DNA of 64,000 nucleotides. It comes from CAZNHL01 sp964572965 (GTDB lineage: Bacteria > Bacteroidota > Bacteroidia > Cytophagales > UBA9547). The stretch lies in NCBI GenBank assembly GCA_964572965.1, contig CAZNHL010000001.1, positions 179,099-243,098 on the forward strand, read 5' to 3'. A program made the position numbers and the translations under genes. The notes beneath the pieces are model-generated. The model searched no databases. It saw only the letters and a program-made list of their open reading frames with translations, and was not told the DNA's origin. Positions 33,405-40,602 of the stretch are shown piece after piece (position 1 is the first letter of the stretch; every line of letters starts with the position of its first letter).

Positions 33405-33944
33405 ATGGATGCTTTTGAGTTAATAGTTGGGCTTTTGCTTGAAGAAGAGAGGTATTGGATAAGACACTCGGTTAAGATCAACCTCACAATTGAAGAGAAA
33501 AAGTTAATTGGAAAACCCTCTGCTCCTAGACCAGAAATTGACATTATAGCAATTGACATTAAGAAGAATACAATCATACTCTTGGAGGTGAAATCCTATC
33601 TAGATAGTAAAGGGGTTTGTTTTGAAGACGTGACTATAGAGCATGATATTCAAAAAGGTCGCTATAAGCTTTTAACTTCCGATAACTACAGAAACATACT
33701 CACAAATAGATTACGAATAGACTGGTTAGAAAAAGGCATTATTAATAAAGATACCAAACTGAATTTTGGCCTTATAGCCGGAAAAATCTATCAAAATAAA
33801 GAAATACTTTTTGAAGCATATTTCACTTCGAGAGGATGGTTCTTCTGGGGACCCGAAATAATCAAAAAGAAAATGGAAAGGCTTGCTCAAAAAGGCTATG
33901 AAAACAATCCTGTAACTATTGCAGCTAAACTCTTGATGCGTTAA
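33405..33944 (+). CDS. PD-(D/E)XK nuclease-like protein
   Basis: This 179-residue protein is read from the ATG at 33405. A TTG at 33384 would overlap the zinc-ribbon gene. The sequence RPEIDIIAID followed by TIILLEVKSY gives Asp46, Glu61 and Lys63 in the classical PD-(D/E)XK arrangement of Holliday-resolvase and restriction-type nucleases. A conserved-looking aromatic patch (SRGWFFWGPEI) follows. I recognise no named family. It is flanked by a zinc-ribbon gene upstream and small genes downstream under one XRE-controlled promoter. It could be a defence nuclease or an accessory of the island. Confidence 0.65.
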   Translation: MDAFELIVGLLLEEERYWIRHSVKINLTIEEKKLIGKPSAPRPEIDIIAIDIKKNTIILLEVKSYLDSKGVCFEDVTIEHDIQKGRYKLLTSDNYRNILTNRLRIDWLEKGIINKDTKLNFGLIAGKIYQNKEILFEAYFTSRGWFFWGPEIIKKKMERLAQKGYENNPVTIAAKLLMR

Positions 33945-34048
33945 TCTTCTAAAGAAAAGCTTCTTTGAAACCCTTAAGAAGCCCCTTTCACCAATATATT
34001 GTGCGGCGTTTTTCTCTGTATTTTTTTTGTATAACAGAAAGCAAATAC

Positions 34049-34249
34049 ATGAAAGATCCACAAGAAGAAATACTAAAAACCCAACAAGAAGAGCATCCCA
34101 ATGAAGTTTATATATGGCTGATTCAAACAGACGATATAGACATAAACTTTATAGAGTCAATGACTTCATATATGCCAATTTTACTTCAGGACAAGTATCT
34201 AAACCGACAAACTGAGTATCAAAAAATGCTTTACAATCCTCATTCTTAG
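34049..34249 (+). CDS. Small acidic hypothetical protein (66 residues)
   Basis: The start at MKDPQEEIL is chosen because upstream in-frame codons encode an unlikely basic/aromatic stretch over non-coding DNA. The product is acidic and helical with no recognised motif, ending LYNPHS. It lies 104 bp after the nuclease-like gene and 23 bp before the UVR-motif gene on the same strand. The function is unknown. Confidence 0.45.
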   Translation: MKDPQEEILKTQQEEHPNEVYIWLIQTDDIDINFIESMTSYMPILLQDKYLNRQTEYQKMLYNPHS

Positions 34250-34272
34250 AGCAGTTTAATAGCGATATAACC

Positions 34273-34506
34273 ATGGAAGAAACAACACTACCAAATCTTT
34301 TAAACAAAAACTGGGAGAAAGCACCTGCAGAGCTTCGTCAGATCCTTGATAAAATCAAAAAGATTCAGGTTGAGAAGGTTGAGAAAATTAATCATGCAGA
34401 ATTTGAACACGCGGCAGGATTACGTGATATCGAGTTTAAACTCTGGGGGAAATTTCATGCAAAGGCAAATGAACTAGGGGTTAATTATAATGAGATAATT
34501 CTTTAG
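34273..34506 (+). CDS. Small UVR-motif-like protein (77 residues)
   Basis: The middle of the protein (residues about 36-57) reads VEKINHAEFEHAAGLRDIEFKL, which has the spacing of a UVR motif (acidic/aromatic pair, Ala-Ala, LRD). This is the helical hairpin by which UvrB meets UvrC and by which McsA and Clp partners interact. Nothing else of those proteins is present. It is probably a stand-alone interaction module. It is the last short gene of the XRE-controlled cluster before the MORN protein. Confidence 0.55.
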   Translation: MEETTLPNLLNKNWEKAPAELRQILDKIKKIQVEKVEKINHAEFEHAAGLRDIEFKLWGKFHAKANELGVNYNEIIL

Positions 34507-34548
34507 CAGCTATATCAACTTATATAAATATTTAAAAATCAATTCAAC

Positions 34549-35835
34549 ATGAAAAAACTTATTCTAACACAGATCTTATTTCTTGTCTGTCTACTAGCCC
34601 ATTCTCAAACTATTAAGACTTGGTATGATCCATACACCAAAACTAAGGTTCATGAAATGTACACTGTTTCAAATAACCTTAAGCATGGCATTTATAAAGA
34701 GTATGATGAAAAAGGCTATATCCTAAAAGAATGGAATTATGCTAATGGGAAATTAAACGGGTCATCTAAGAATTACTTCGGATTTGCTCTTGCAGCAGTT
34801 TATGACAATGCCAAGTGTTATTTGGGTAACGTTTTTACTCAATCCACCTATATAAATGGCGAAGTCCAAGGTGCTGAGGTTATGTATGACTATTCCTCTT
34901 GTGTTCAGAGGAAACTTAAAGAAATAACATGGAGCAAAGGCGTGCAGGTTAAATCTATTAGTTACCATGATAATGGGACAAAGAAAGAAGAGATTGTATA
35001 TAATGGCCAATGTACATCTTACTATCCTAATGGGAAACTAGAAAGTAAGTATACCAAGGTAAATGGAGTTCCTCAGGGGATTTGTTTGGAATACTACCCT
35101 AATGGTGTTATTGGAGCAAGAACCAAATATAAAGACGGAATGGCAATAGATACCTCATTTCTCTATCACAGAAATAGTAAACTAAAATCATATTCAATAC
35201 TTGATGGGAATTCAATAGTAGTGAAGAAGAGCGAAGAATATGCAATAAATGGAAATCTTAAACTCCAAAAAAACAAGACTGATAACTTTAAATTAGATGT
35301 GATTGAGTATGATACTGTATCACAGATAAAAACTGCAGGGTATACAGAGAAATACGACAATAATGAGAGAAAATTTGTAAAGATTGGGAAATATGAGGTA
35401 TATGAAAAAGGCAAACTGAGAGCATCGAGACAATATGATAGTGACGGAAATCTCAATGGGCCATTTAGAGTATATGACATAAAAGGAGACACCGTTGTAC
35501 GCGCAAACTTGAAGAATGGAAATTTCTATGGCAGATGTGTATTCCTTTATGACGAAAACTGGGAATACCCTAAAGACTCAGACTCTACCACCTACTTTAG
35601 AATAGCAGAGTGCGAATATGGAACCTATGACACTAAAGATTATTACATAGACAAAACTTTACAATGGGAAGGTAGCTTAATAGGAATGTCCCCGGATATT
35701 ATACATGGTTACTCCATTTACTATTATCCTAATGGACAAAAAATGGGAGAGGGCAATCATAAAAATGGAAAGAAGGTTGGTGAATGGAAAATCTACAAAG
35801 AAGATGGAAGTCTAGAAAAAACAGAGAATTATTGA
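34549..35835 (+). CDS. Secreted MORN/YwqK-type repeat protein
   Basis: This 428-residue protein has a signal peptide (LILTQILFLVCLLAHSQ, cleavage near residue 20) and many short MORN-like repeats of the form YYPNGKLES, EYYPNGVIGARTKY and YYYPNGQKMGEGNHKNGKK. The family is often called YwqK-like antitoxin, but no toxin gene is adjacent and the export signal argues against a classical cytoplasmic antitoxin. The gene ends before a bidirectional terminator. Its role on the island is unknown. It may be envelope cargo unrelated to defence. Confidence 0.75.
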   Translation: MKKLILTQILFLVCLLAHSQTIKTWYDPYTKTKVHEMYTVSNNLKHGIYKEYDEKGYILKEWNYANGKLNGSSKNYFGFALAAVYDNAKCYLGNVFTQSTYINGEVQGAEVMYDYSSCVQRKLKEITWSKGVQVKSISYHDNGTKKEEIVYNGQCTSYYPNGKLESKYTKVNGVPQGICLEYYPNGVIGARTKYKDGMAIDTSFLYHRNSKLKSYSILDGNSIVVKKSEEYAINGNLKLQKNKTDNFKLDVIEYDTVSQIKTAGYTEKYDNNERKFVKIGKYEVYEKGKLRASRQYDSDGNLNGPFRVYDIKGDTVVRANLKNGNFYGRCVFLYDENWEYPKDSDSTTYFRIAECEYGTYDTKDYYIDKTLQWEGSLIGMSPDIIHGYSIYYYPNGQKMGEGNHKNGKKVGEWKIYKEDGSLEKTENY

Positions 35836-35988
35836 GTTTGTAGTTCAAACCTCTAATTAGCATATATTCTTTAAAATTTCTTCCAGCACAAAAGAGGGTT
35901 ATTTCCTTGCACTCAATATAACAAGTCCCTATTGATATATTGTCTAGTGCTTTTAAGTAAACAGAATAGCCTTTTCAATATTCAAAAT

Positions 35989-36024
35989 AAAGGGGGTACT
36001 AACTTAGGCAGTACCCCCTTTTTT
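35989..36024. terminator. Bidirectional terminator between MORN gene and VapE-like gene
   Basis: AAAGGGGGTACT (35989-36000) pairs with AGTACCCCCTTT (36010-36021) around a 9-nt loop and runs into Ts to 36024. It ends both convergent transcripts. Confidence 0.85.
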
Positions 36025-36029
36025 GGTCT

Positions 36030-37484
36030 CTATTCTATTTGGAACTCCTCAAATGGTTTGAAATCAGATAGTATGTCATTGAATTGCATAGGTCTTTCTT
36101 GTTCCAGAGCTTCTGCAGAATTAAGAGTTAACTTATAACATTTTAACCCTAAATGCTTTACCGTTTCATACTTTAACTTAGCCATTATCTTTCCAACTCT
36201 TATTTTTGTTGATTCATCAAGCTTTAGTTTACTATTCACCGTTATTTTCATGTTAAGGTCTTCAATAATTTGTGTTGCATTCATCCGCTCTATAGAATCA
36301 CCATCATTAGGTACTCTATAATAAGTTATTATAAGTTCTTCTTCTGGAGCCTGATGACGAAACTGCTCATTATTTTGGTTTATTTCTTCTATATCTTCAG
36401 AATCAAAATAAAATTTATAACCACTTTTATATAAAGCATAAGCTTGACTATACACTAAATCCATATCTATATCATGGTTATAGTTTACATCATTTACTTC
36501 AAAACACAAGAACCTTCTGTCACCAGTTGTATCCCTCAAAAATTCCGATGTATTAATTGAGGCAACGAATGAAGCTCTTCTTGGATAGGTTTCATGATAT
36601 TTACCATACCACTTTCGTATTTTTACTTCAGGACTTGTAATAAAAGACTTTAGTCCGTTTAGCTCTGTCTTATTCAAATTTTCAAGTTCATCCATATTGA
36701 TGAACATGGAGTCCGCTAACAGCATTAAACTATCTCGATTAGATGGCTGTACTCCTCCTAGGTATCCATAACCATCTAATCTTTCAGGTAATAACTTACT
36801 CAACCATGTAGTCTTCCCGGATCCTTGTGAACCTTGCAGAACTAAAACTTGGTGGTTTGCTTTACCATCTACTGATGCTGCAACAACTCCAACCAAAAAC
36901 TTCCTTAAGCATTTTTCAAAATATGGTTGGTTTGTTGTCTTTATTGTTCTAGCTAACGATTCAATAAAATCCGTCTTCCCTTCCCACTTGGGTAAAGAGA
37001 TATAATATTCTGTAAAAGGATGATAAAGCGGAAAAGATATGCTATCAATAAGTGCTTTAAATGTTTGCTGACTTATTTTAATGTCAGATTTTAGCATCCT
37101 TATATAAATAGAATTTTCATCGCTCTCTTTCATGGTTCGATATACTTCACCATCTCTAATCTCTCTTCTTTCACGTACTACATTGTACCTAATATCCAAA
37201 TACTTCAAGAAGTTTTCCCCCTCGATTATTGGGTTTTTCTCTATTTCTTTTGACTTAGGTGTTTGTACTTTTGGTATTGACTTATAGGCCCTTTCAATTG
37301 CTTGTCTAAAAGACGTTGCATCAGATTTAATTTCACTTTGTAGAAATTTGAAAATTGTTTCTACATTAATGCTTTGTTTAGCTGCAATTAATGCAAACCT
37401 ATACACATATTCATAATTAGAATCTTCTTTCTTATAACCTTTAGATAAAATTTCTTTTTCAATTTCTGTAAGTAAATTATACAT
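36030..37484 (-). CDS. VapE/VirE-type P-loop ATPase (island replication helicase-like)
   Basis: This 484-residue protein of the virulence-associated E family has the hallmark WEGKTDF (about 167-173), Walker A GSQGSGKTTW (218-227), Walker B-like SMFINMDELE (about 259-268) and a sensor NTSEFLRDTTGDRRF. It resembles superfamily 3/AAA+ helicases used with a primase for episomal replication of islands and satellites. The partner primase-like protein is encoded 84 bp upstream on the same strand. A long hairpin lies between the two genes. The family is common in Bacteroidota mobilisable islands. Confidence 0.88.
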   Translation of the reverse strand: MYNLLTEIEKEILSKGYKKEDSNYEYVYRFALIAAKQSINVETIFKFLQSEIKSDATSFRQAIERAYKSIPKVQTPKSKEIEKNPIIEGENFLKYLDIRYNVVRERREIRDGEVYRTMKESDENSIYIRMLKSDIKISQQTFKALIDSISFPLYHPFTEYYISLPKWEGKTDFIESLARTIKTTNQPYFEKCLRKFLVGVVAASVDGKANHQVLVLQGSQGSGKTTWLSKLLPERLDGYGYLGGVQPSNRDSLMLLADSMFINMDELENLNKTELNGLKSFITSPEVKIRKWYGKYHETYPRRASFVASINTSEFLRDTTGDRRFLCFEVNDVNYNHDIDMDLVYSQAYALYKSGYKFYFDSEDIEEINQNNEQFRHQAPEEELIITYYRVPNDGDSIERMNATQIIEDLNMKITVNSKLKLDESTKIRVGKIMAKLKYETVKHLGLKCYKLTLNSAEALEQERPMQFNDILSDFKPFEEFQIE

Positions 37485-37498
37485 ATGAGTCTTTTTAT

Positions 37499-37560
37499 AG
37501 CCCTATAAAAGTCCAATCTATCTGCACCTCTAAAGGATATGATGGACATTTTATAGGGCT
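37499..37560. repeat. Intra-operon 16-bp hairpin between primase-like and VapE-like genes
   Basis: AGCCCTATAAAA (37499-37510) pairs with TTTTATAGGGCT (37549-37560), extended by GTCC (37511-37514) with GGAC (37544-37547). The loop is about 29 nt. It fills nearly the whole gap between the two genes and may be an attenuator, an RNA processing site or a replication-related structure. Confidence 0.6.
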
Positions 37561-37567
37561 GTGGTTA

Positions 37568-38122
37568 CTAAATAATTATTTTAAATATTTCGGCCTTTGA
37601 ATTGTAGTATAGATCTGGATCGTATGAATAGAAGCACAATCTTTCATATCCATAGCCTCCGGTATAGTCACATTCAGAACCAAGTATCTGATCATAAAAT
37701 CCCGCTACTTGAGAATAAGCTTGATCGTATTGTTCAATAGAATTATCCGATCGAACTAATATCTTTAAACCATTTCCTTTAGGACTAATGAAAGCCGCCA
37801 ATGTATATTTACACTCACACGCCTTTTGTTTAATTAATGGCAGATCAAGAGGATGAATATTGTCATAATCCAATACATTGATTGGATTGAATCTCTCTAT
37901 ATTCTCTTTGGATCTTGTCTTAACAAAGGTTCCTCCAAAGGTTATCCCTGGCAAGTTTGCTTTTTTACATCTGTCTGCACTTTCTTTCCCCTTATGAAAG
38001 AAAATACATCTTATCCTTTTTACTGTTCTATAATGCAAACCACATTTGATCCCCCTTAAGGCTTCTATTAACTCTACATTATCTGCTACTATATTGAATC
38101 CATTTATAATGCTTACTTTCAT
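37568..38122 (-). CDS. VirE_N / BT4734-like primase-polymerase-type protein
   Basis: This 184-residue protein matches the VirE N-terminal (BT4734/BF3469-like) family: GITFGGTFVKTRSKENI, then VLDYDNI with acidic metal ligands, a basic SPKGNGLKILVR strand, and GYGYERLCFYSYDPDLYYN near the end. The family is related to archaeo-eukaryotic primases. With the VapE-like ATPase it probably replicates the excised island. It overlaps the upstream excisionase-like gene by 4 bp, showing translational coupling. Confidence 0.85.
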   Translation of the reverse strand: MKVSIINGFNIVADNVELIEALRGIKCGLHYRTVKRIRCIFFHKGKESADRCKKANLPGITFGGTFVKTRSKENIERFNPINVLDYDNIHPLDLPLIKQKACECKYTLAAFISPKGNGLKILVRSDNSIEQYDQAYSQVAGFYDQILGSECDYTGGYGYERLCFYSYDPDLYYNSKAEIFKIII

Positions 38123-38439
38123 GCTACTTTCTTGTTTTTGGGTTTAACATTTCCTTCCTTAATTGCTTGATGAATTTCATCAAGGAAAAAATAGACCAGC
38201 CTTGATTTTGTATGACCCCTGATCAAGCCACGATGTCTCCAAGAGATCAAAGTTTGTACACTAATTCCTAAGTATTCTGCGGCATCTTTTTGTGTCAATA
38301 GTTCTTTGCGAAAAATTGGAGGTTCTCTACTCTGTGTCAAAATAGAGTTGTTTGAATTCAATACGTTTTGAATAACTTCGGAAAAAAGACTTCTAATGTC
38401 TTCAACTTCGTGGACTTCGAATTGTACAATTTTTGTCAT
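38119..38439 (-). CDS. Excisionase-like helix-turn-helix protein
   Basis: This 106-residue protein has a MerR-type HTH (LTQKDAAEYLGISVQTLISW then RHRGLIRGHTKSRLVYFFLDEIHQAI), the standard form of helper/excisionase proteins next to Bacteroidota tyrosine integrases. Its gene overlaps the primase-like gene by 4 bp and lies 220 bp downstream of the integrase. It probably bends att DNA for excision and may regulate the replication genes. Confidence 0.85.
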   Translation of the reverse strand: MTKIVQFEVHEVEDIRSLFSEVIQNVLNSNNSILTQSREPPIFRKELLTQKDAAEYLGISVQTLISWRHRGLIRGHTKSRLVYFFLDEIHQAIKEGNVKPKNKKVA

Positions 38440-38659
38440 TTTTTGCTTAGGAGGGAGGAAAATGAGTTCCCTCGCTTTTAGGTGGAGTCATCGAGATGAC
38501 AGAGGTTACATAACTGGGTAGTTAACTTTGACCCCAAAACAGCAAAATTCTTCTATTTGTTATAATGTTTCTTTGTTTAATCATGTTTTATCATAAAGAA
38601 ATTAATAGGGGAATTTTTACTCCCCTATTCTACCTTCTTTCCTAAATAATCTCATGAAC

Positions 38660-40024
38660 TTAGTTTTTTCCTATTTCATCAGTTTCCTTCCACTTTTCAA
38701 ATAGGTACTTTTTCTGGTATTCTTTTGTGAGTGATGCATAACCTCTGAGTGTTTCAACTCTACGCTGTCCTGTGATCATCATAATTGCTTCATAGGGCAT
38801 TCCAAATTGTAGACACAAAGTAATAAAGGTTCGTCTGGCCATATGGGAAGATCCAAATTTGTATTTGGGTCCTTCAACCGTCCTTTCATTTTTACCTGAA
38901 TACATGATGACTTTCCACATCGAGTTTACACCAGCTAACATTAAAATTTCTTTAATGTAATCGTTATACTTTTGATCGCTTATGGTAGGCAGTACTCTTA
39001 CATTTGGATGATTTCCAATGCTTTTATACTTCTTTAAAAGCGTGTTAGCCTCTGGTAGGATAGGGATTTCTAAAGTATCAGTCTCACTACCTTTAGCTTG
39101 AGATAGGATCCAAAATTCATAATCCCCATTTGAATTGATATTTAAATCTTTCCATTTAAGCTCCTTAATATCCGACACTCTTTGACCTGTAAAACATTGA
39201 AAGCAAAAAATATCCCTTATCCTTTCAAGTCTAAGGTTATCGGTAAGATCAAGAGCAAGAACAGCTTTGAATTCCTCTAATTCTAGTACTGCTTTACTTG
39301 GCTTTTTTCTTCCTATTGTTAGCTTCTCATAATAAGAGTTCTCATGATAGCCTTCTTCATTTGCCCATGACAGAAAACTTCTTAATACATCATAGTCTTT
39401 GGACAGTGTATTATTAGTTGCTTCACTTACATTAAGGCGCCAATTTCTATAAGCAGTATCAAACTTTCTATCAACTTTGCATAAGTGCATTTCAAAGTTG
39501 GTTTCGGCTTGAAATTTTTTCAATATCACCCCCGTTGAGCGATACTTTTTCATAGTGCCTTCTTTAACCTCAGTCTGCTTTTGCTTCATGAATGCCTCAT
39601 ACACTTCAAAAAACTGACCGGATCTTGATAACGCCTGTTTTTCCTCAAATAAACCCTTCAATAACTGTTTTAAATCATCCAATATTAGAATGGAATTATT
39701 ACTCTGTTGCTTAAATATCTCTGAGTATGCTTGATCCTCAATTTTTTGGAGCTGCCTATTAAATTCAATATGGCCGGGAGAGTTTTTAACTGCTCGCTTA
39801 TTTATACTATCCCAAAATACGGGCTTTATATAAAGCCCGGTTCTTACTTTAATGCGATGAGCTCCGTAAGTAACCCAAAGATAAATTGCAGTAGGAAAGG
39901 GATTGAGTTGCAAAGACTTGCTCTTGTCTTTGGAAGATTTAAGTTTTCTTGCTTCATTTGCAGAAATACCATTACCTCTTACAGAGGTTCTTTCTAAATT
40001 GAATGTAACCGACAATTTGTTCAT
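38660..40024 (-). CDS. int: Tyrosine-type site-specific integrase
   Basis: This 454-residue recombinase has an N-terminal arm-binding region, a SAM-like core-binding domain (about 140-245, with MKKYRSTGVILKKF) and a C-terminal catalytic domain. Visible catalytic elements are the first Arg in FTGQRVSDIKELKW (near 283), SHMARRTF supplying His-x-x-Arg (near 394-397), and the nucleophile Tyr in LRGYASLT (near 428). It lies 255 bp from attR and would join the 16-bp tRNA repeats. The family is typical of Bacteroidota integrative elements. Confidence 0.94.
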   Translation of the reverse strand: MNKLSVTFNLERTSVRGNGISANEARKLKSSKDKSKSLQLNPFPTAIYLWVTYGAHRIKVRTGLYIKPVFWDSINKRAVKNSPGHIEFNRQLQKIEDQAYSEIFKQQSNNSILILDDLKQLLKGLFEEKQALSRSGQFFEVYEAFMKQKQTEVKEGTMKKYRSTGVILKKFQAETNFEMHLCKVDRKFDTAYRNWRLNVSEATNNTLSKDYDVLRSFLSWANEEGYHENSYYEKLTIGRKKPSKAVLELEEFKAVLALDLTDNLRLERIRDIFCFQCFTGQRVSDIKELKWKDLNINSNGDYEFWILSQAKGSETDTLEIPILPEANTLLKKYKSIGNHPNVRVLPTISDQKYNDYIKEILMLAGVNSMWKVIMYSGKNERTVEGPKYKFGSSHMARRTFITLCLQFGMPYEAIMMITGQRRVETLRGYASLTKEYQKKYLFEKWKETDEIGKN

Positions 40025-40134
40025 ACGTTTTCTTTTAGTATGTAGGATTGATCCCTCAAATGGTCTTCGGTTACAGGGGGGGTTAGGTAAAAACAGTAAA
40101 AAATTACTTAATCACCGAGTTCAAAATTTGCCGT

Positions 40135-40152
40135 CGTACAAAGTGCGTACAG
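40135..40152 (+). repeat. Candidate integrase arm-type repeats, right end
   Basis: CGTACAAAG (40135-40143) followed by GCGTACAG (40145-40152) repeats the motif seen at 22728-22749, in the same orientation, between the integrase and attR. Confidence 0.45.
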
Positions 40153-40278
40153 AAAACTTGAACTACATTGAATTAAACATGGGTCTAAATTAACAGTACT
40201 TCCAAATCGACTTAAAGAATTGATCTTTGAATTATAATTGGAAATATCTCACAATGATTATAGAGGTAAGGTTAAAGG

Positions 40279-40294
40279 CCTGTTCCCGCTACAA
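40279..40294 (+). repeat. Right attachment site (attR)
   Basis: This is an exact 16-bp copy of the tRNA-fMet 3' end (CCTGTTCCCGCTACAA). Sequence on its left has no tRNA resemblance, and on its right lies a terminator that fits the original tRNA gene. Confidence 0.88.
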
Positions 40295-40330
40295 AAAGGA
40301 GATACTGAAAAGTGTCTCCTTTTCTTTTTT
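40294..40330 (+). terminator. Displaced chromosomal terminator of tRNA-fMet
   Basis: AAAAGGAGA (40294-40302) pairs with TCTCCTTTT (40315-40323), followed by C and six Ts. It sits directly after attR, where the tRNA's own terminator should be before island insertion. Confidence 0.75.
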
Positions 40331-40602
40331 GAATCGTCTAAATTTAGGAGTCGTTAGATTGAAGGAAGCTTAGGGTTGTCCGCAATGTCTTACAAGAACA
40401 ATTGCTTCTCTCTACTTTTTAACAGCTACTAACAATCGGCTCTGAAAACGCCTTATCCCGATCCAATTTTTTATTGTAATACCTACCAAAACCACTTCAC
40501 AGGCAGTTTACACCTACTTTTCTTTGTAAAATCCCCATTTGTAGGTATTGCCAACATTTTTCATTTGGCATATTTTTAATGTCACAAACTGTTATTATTA
40601 AT
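40331..40602. other. Intergenic region right of the island with a probable promoter
   Basis: No gene is seen. TTG at 40548-40550, a 20-bp spacer and TATTTTTA at 40571-40578 resemble the consensus except for the last base. A start near 40585 would support translation of the next gene from the ATG at 40603 rather than 40579. Confidence 0.4.

Noticed and set aside
34549..35835. MORN/YwqK-type protein as antitoxin of a toxin-antitoxin pair
   Set aside because: It has a signal peptide and no toxin gene beside it, so the usual database label is not supported here.
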